Shown one piece after another: positions 6,792 through 7,621 of a DNA stretch of 7,621 nucleotides. Made by a program: the position numbers and the translations under genes. Below the pieces are notes generated by a model, which saw only the letters and a list, made by a program, of their open reading frames with translations, had not been told where the DNA came from and ran no database searches. Each line of letters begins with the position of its first letter. Position 1 is the first letter of the stretch. The DNA is from Flavobacteriaceae bacterium UBA2000 (GTDB taxonomy: Bacteria; Bacteroidota; Bacteroidia; Flavobacteriales; Flavobacteriaceae): positions 1 through 7,621 of the forward strand of contig DDCS01000032.1 in NCBI GenBank assembly GCA_002335345.1, written 5' to 3'.

Positions 6792-7621
6792 CCCCCGAAA
6801 TCAGGATATTAAAGTGTGGATAAAAGATCGATTATATCCGCGCCACCAGGCAAAAGTCTCCGTATTTGATAGTGTTGTTCAGGGCGGTGATGCGGTATGG
6901 GAAGGGCTCAGGGTCTATCCAGAGGGCATTGTTTGCTTGGACGATCATTTGGATCGTCTCTTGGCGTCGGCCAAGACTTTGGCTTTTGTAGACATCCCCA
7001 CCAAGGCAGAGGTCATGGAGGCTATTGATCAAACCTTAAAGGCCAATGGGATGAATGAGGACACGCATATTCGTTTGACTTTGACGCGCGGCGAAAAAAT
7101 AACCAGTGGTATGGATCCCCGCCTGAATCAAAGTGGCTCTTGTTTGATTGTTTTGGCGGAATGGAAGCCCCTTGTTTATGATAATAATTCAGGAATTAAA
7201 GTTATTTCGAGCAGTCAACGCCGCAATGGCCCGCAATTTCTAGACAGTAAAATTCATCACAACAATTTACTCAATAATATCCTGGCTAAAATTCAGGCTA
7301 ATGTGGCGGGTAAAGATGCAGGTCTTATGCTGGATGAGCGTGGATTTGTGGCAGAGCTCAATGGCAGCAACGTATTTGCACTGAAAAATGGTGTGGTATA
7401 CACGCCATTCGCTCATGCTTGTTTGCCGGGAATTACCCGAAAAACCGTTATGGATATATGTGCGAAAAACGGAGTTTCCTGTATCGAAGCCGATCTCAGT
7501 TTGTCCGAGTTTTATAACGCCGATGGAGTTTTTGCCACGGGAACTATGGGGGAATTGACGCCAATAGTAGAAATCGATGGTCGTGAAATCTCAAAAGACC
7601 ATCCTGATTTACGTCGTATTT
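6775..7621 (+). CDS. Class IV PLP aminotransferase (BCAT/DAAT-like), C-terminus cut off
   Basis: The frame opens at an ATG inside the end of the preceding gene and stays open for 282 codons to the window edge, so probably only a short C-terminal piece is missing. Fold-type IV features in order: GGDAVWEGLRVY (37-48), HIRLTLTRGEK (98-108), the Schiff-base Lys159 in LDSKIHHNNLLNN (156-168), Glu194 in ELNGSNVF for the pyridine nitrogen, the phosphate-binding LPGITRKTV (217-225), and ATGTMGELTPI (254-264). Members transaminate branched-chain or D-amino acids, or eliminate pyruvate from aminodeoxychorismate. The SKIHHNNLL context differs from classical IlvE and recalls the plant BCAT-like proteins, so I would not label it ilvE. 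The 17-bp overlap with the sulfotransferase-like gene suggests translational coupling and a joint function. Confidence 0.88.
   Translation, partial: MLQKFDPRNQDIKVWIKDRLYPRHQAKVSVFDSVVQGGDAVWEGLRVYPEGIVCLDDHLDRLLASAKTLAFVDIPTKAEVMEAIDQTLKANGMNEDTHIRLTLTRGEKITSGMDPRLNQSGSCLIVLAEWKPLVYDNNSGIKVISSSQRRNGPQFLDSKIHHNNLLNNILAKIQANVAGKDAGLMLDERGFVAELNGSNVFALKNGVVYTPFAHACLPGITRKTVMDICAKNGVSCIEADLSLSEFYNADGVFATGTMGELTPIVEIDGREISKDHPDLRRI

Noticed and set aside
6832..7032. A 66-codon - strand frame within the class IV aminotransferase
   Set aside because: The + strand frame carries the complete class IV motif series across this stretch. The reverse frame is a shadow.

Overview
The window looks like an ordinary, gene-dense stretch of a bacterial chromosome, mildly AT-rich by eye. 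No start codon in it has a convincing Shine-Dalgarno sequence. One upstream region contains a match to the Bacteroidota -7 consensus TAnnTTTG. Together with the gene content this suggests a member of Bacteroidota, possibly a marine or environmental lineage. That is an inference, not a proof. No tRNA, rRNA, CRISPR array, insertion sequence or phage gene is visible.

Layout: (1) Positions 1-81 hold the last 26 codons of a chalcone-isomerase-like protein. (2) Positions 188-3321 hold a two-gene + strand unit joined by an ATGA overlap. Its first gene is a fold-type I PLP enzyme (class I/II aminotransferase or MalY/PatB-like). Its second encodes a 656-residue fusion of an FAD-dependent monooxygenase, a basic linker, a DsbA/YjbH-like thioredoxin-fold domain with a CSTC motif, and a possible small winged-helix tail. 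(3) A 133-bp convergent gap follows, with two short inverted repeats. (4) Positions 5958 down to 3455 hold a - strand unit, glycerate 2-kinase then a GntP-family permease, again joined by an ATGA overlap. (5) An 83-bp divergent gap follows. (6) From 6042 to the window edge a + strand unit encodes a sulfotransferase-like P-loop protein and a class IV PLP aminotransferase that overlap by 17 bp. The second gene runs off the end.

How the genes work together: the kinase/permease pair reads as a glycerate (or related sugar-acid) uptake and phosphorylation module feeding 2-phosphoglycerate into lower glycolysis. The sulfotransferase-like/class IV aminotransferase pair resembles, from memory, the two halves of single plant proteins annotated as branched-chain-aminotransferase-like, so the two products probably act together. 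The PLP enzyme and the monooxygenase-DsbA fusion form the least explained unit and the best candidate here for undescribed biochemistry. Their overlap suggests a shared amino-acid-derived or sulfur-containing substrate, but the sequence does not identify it.
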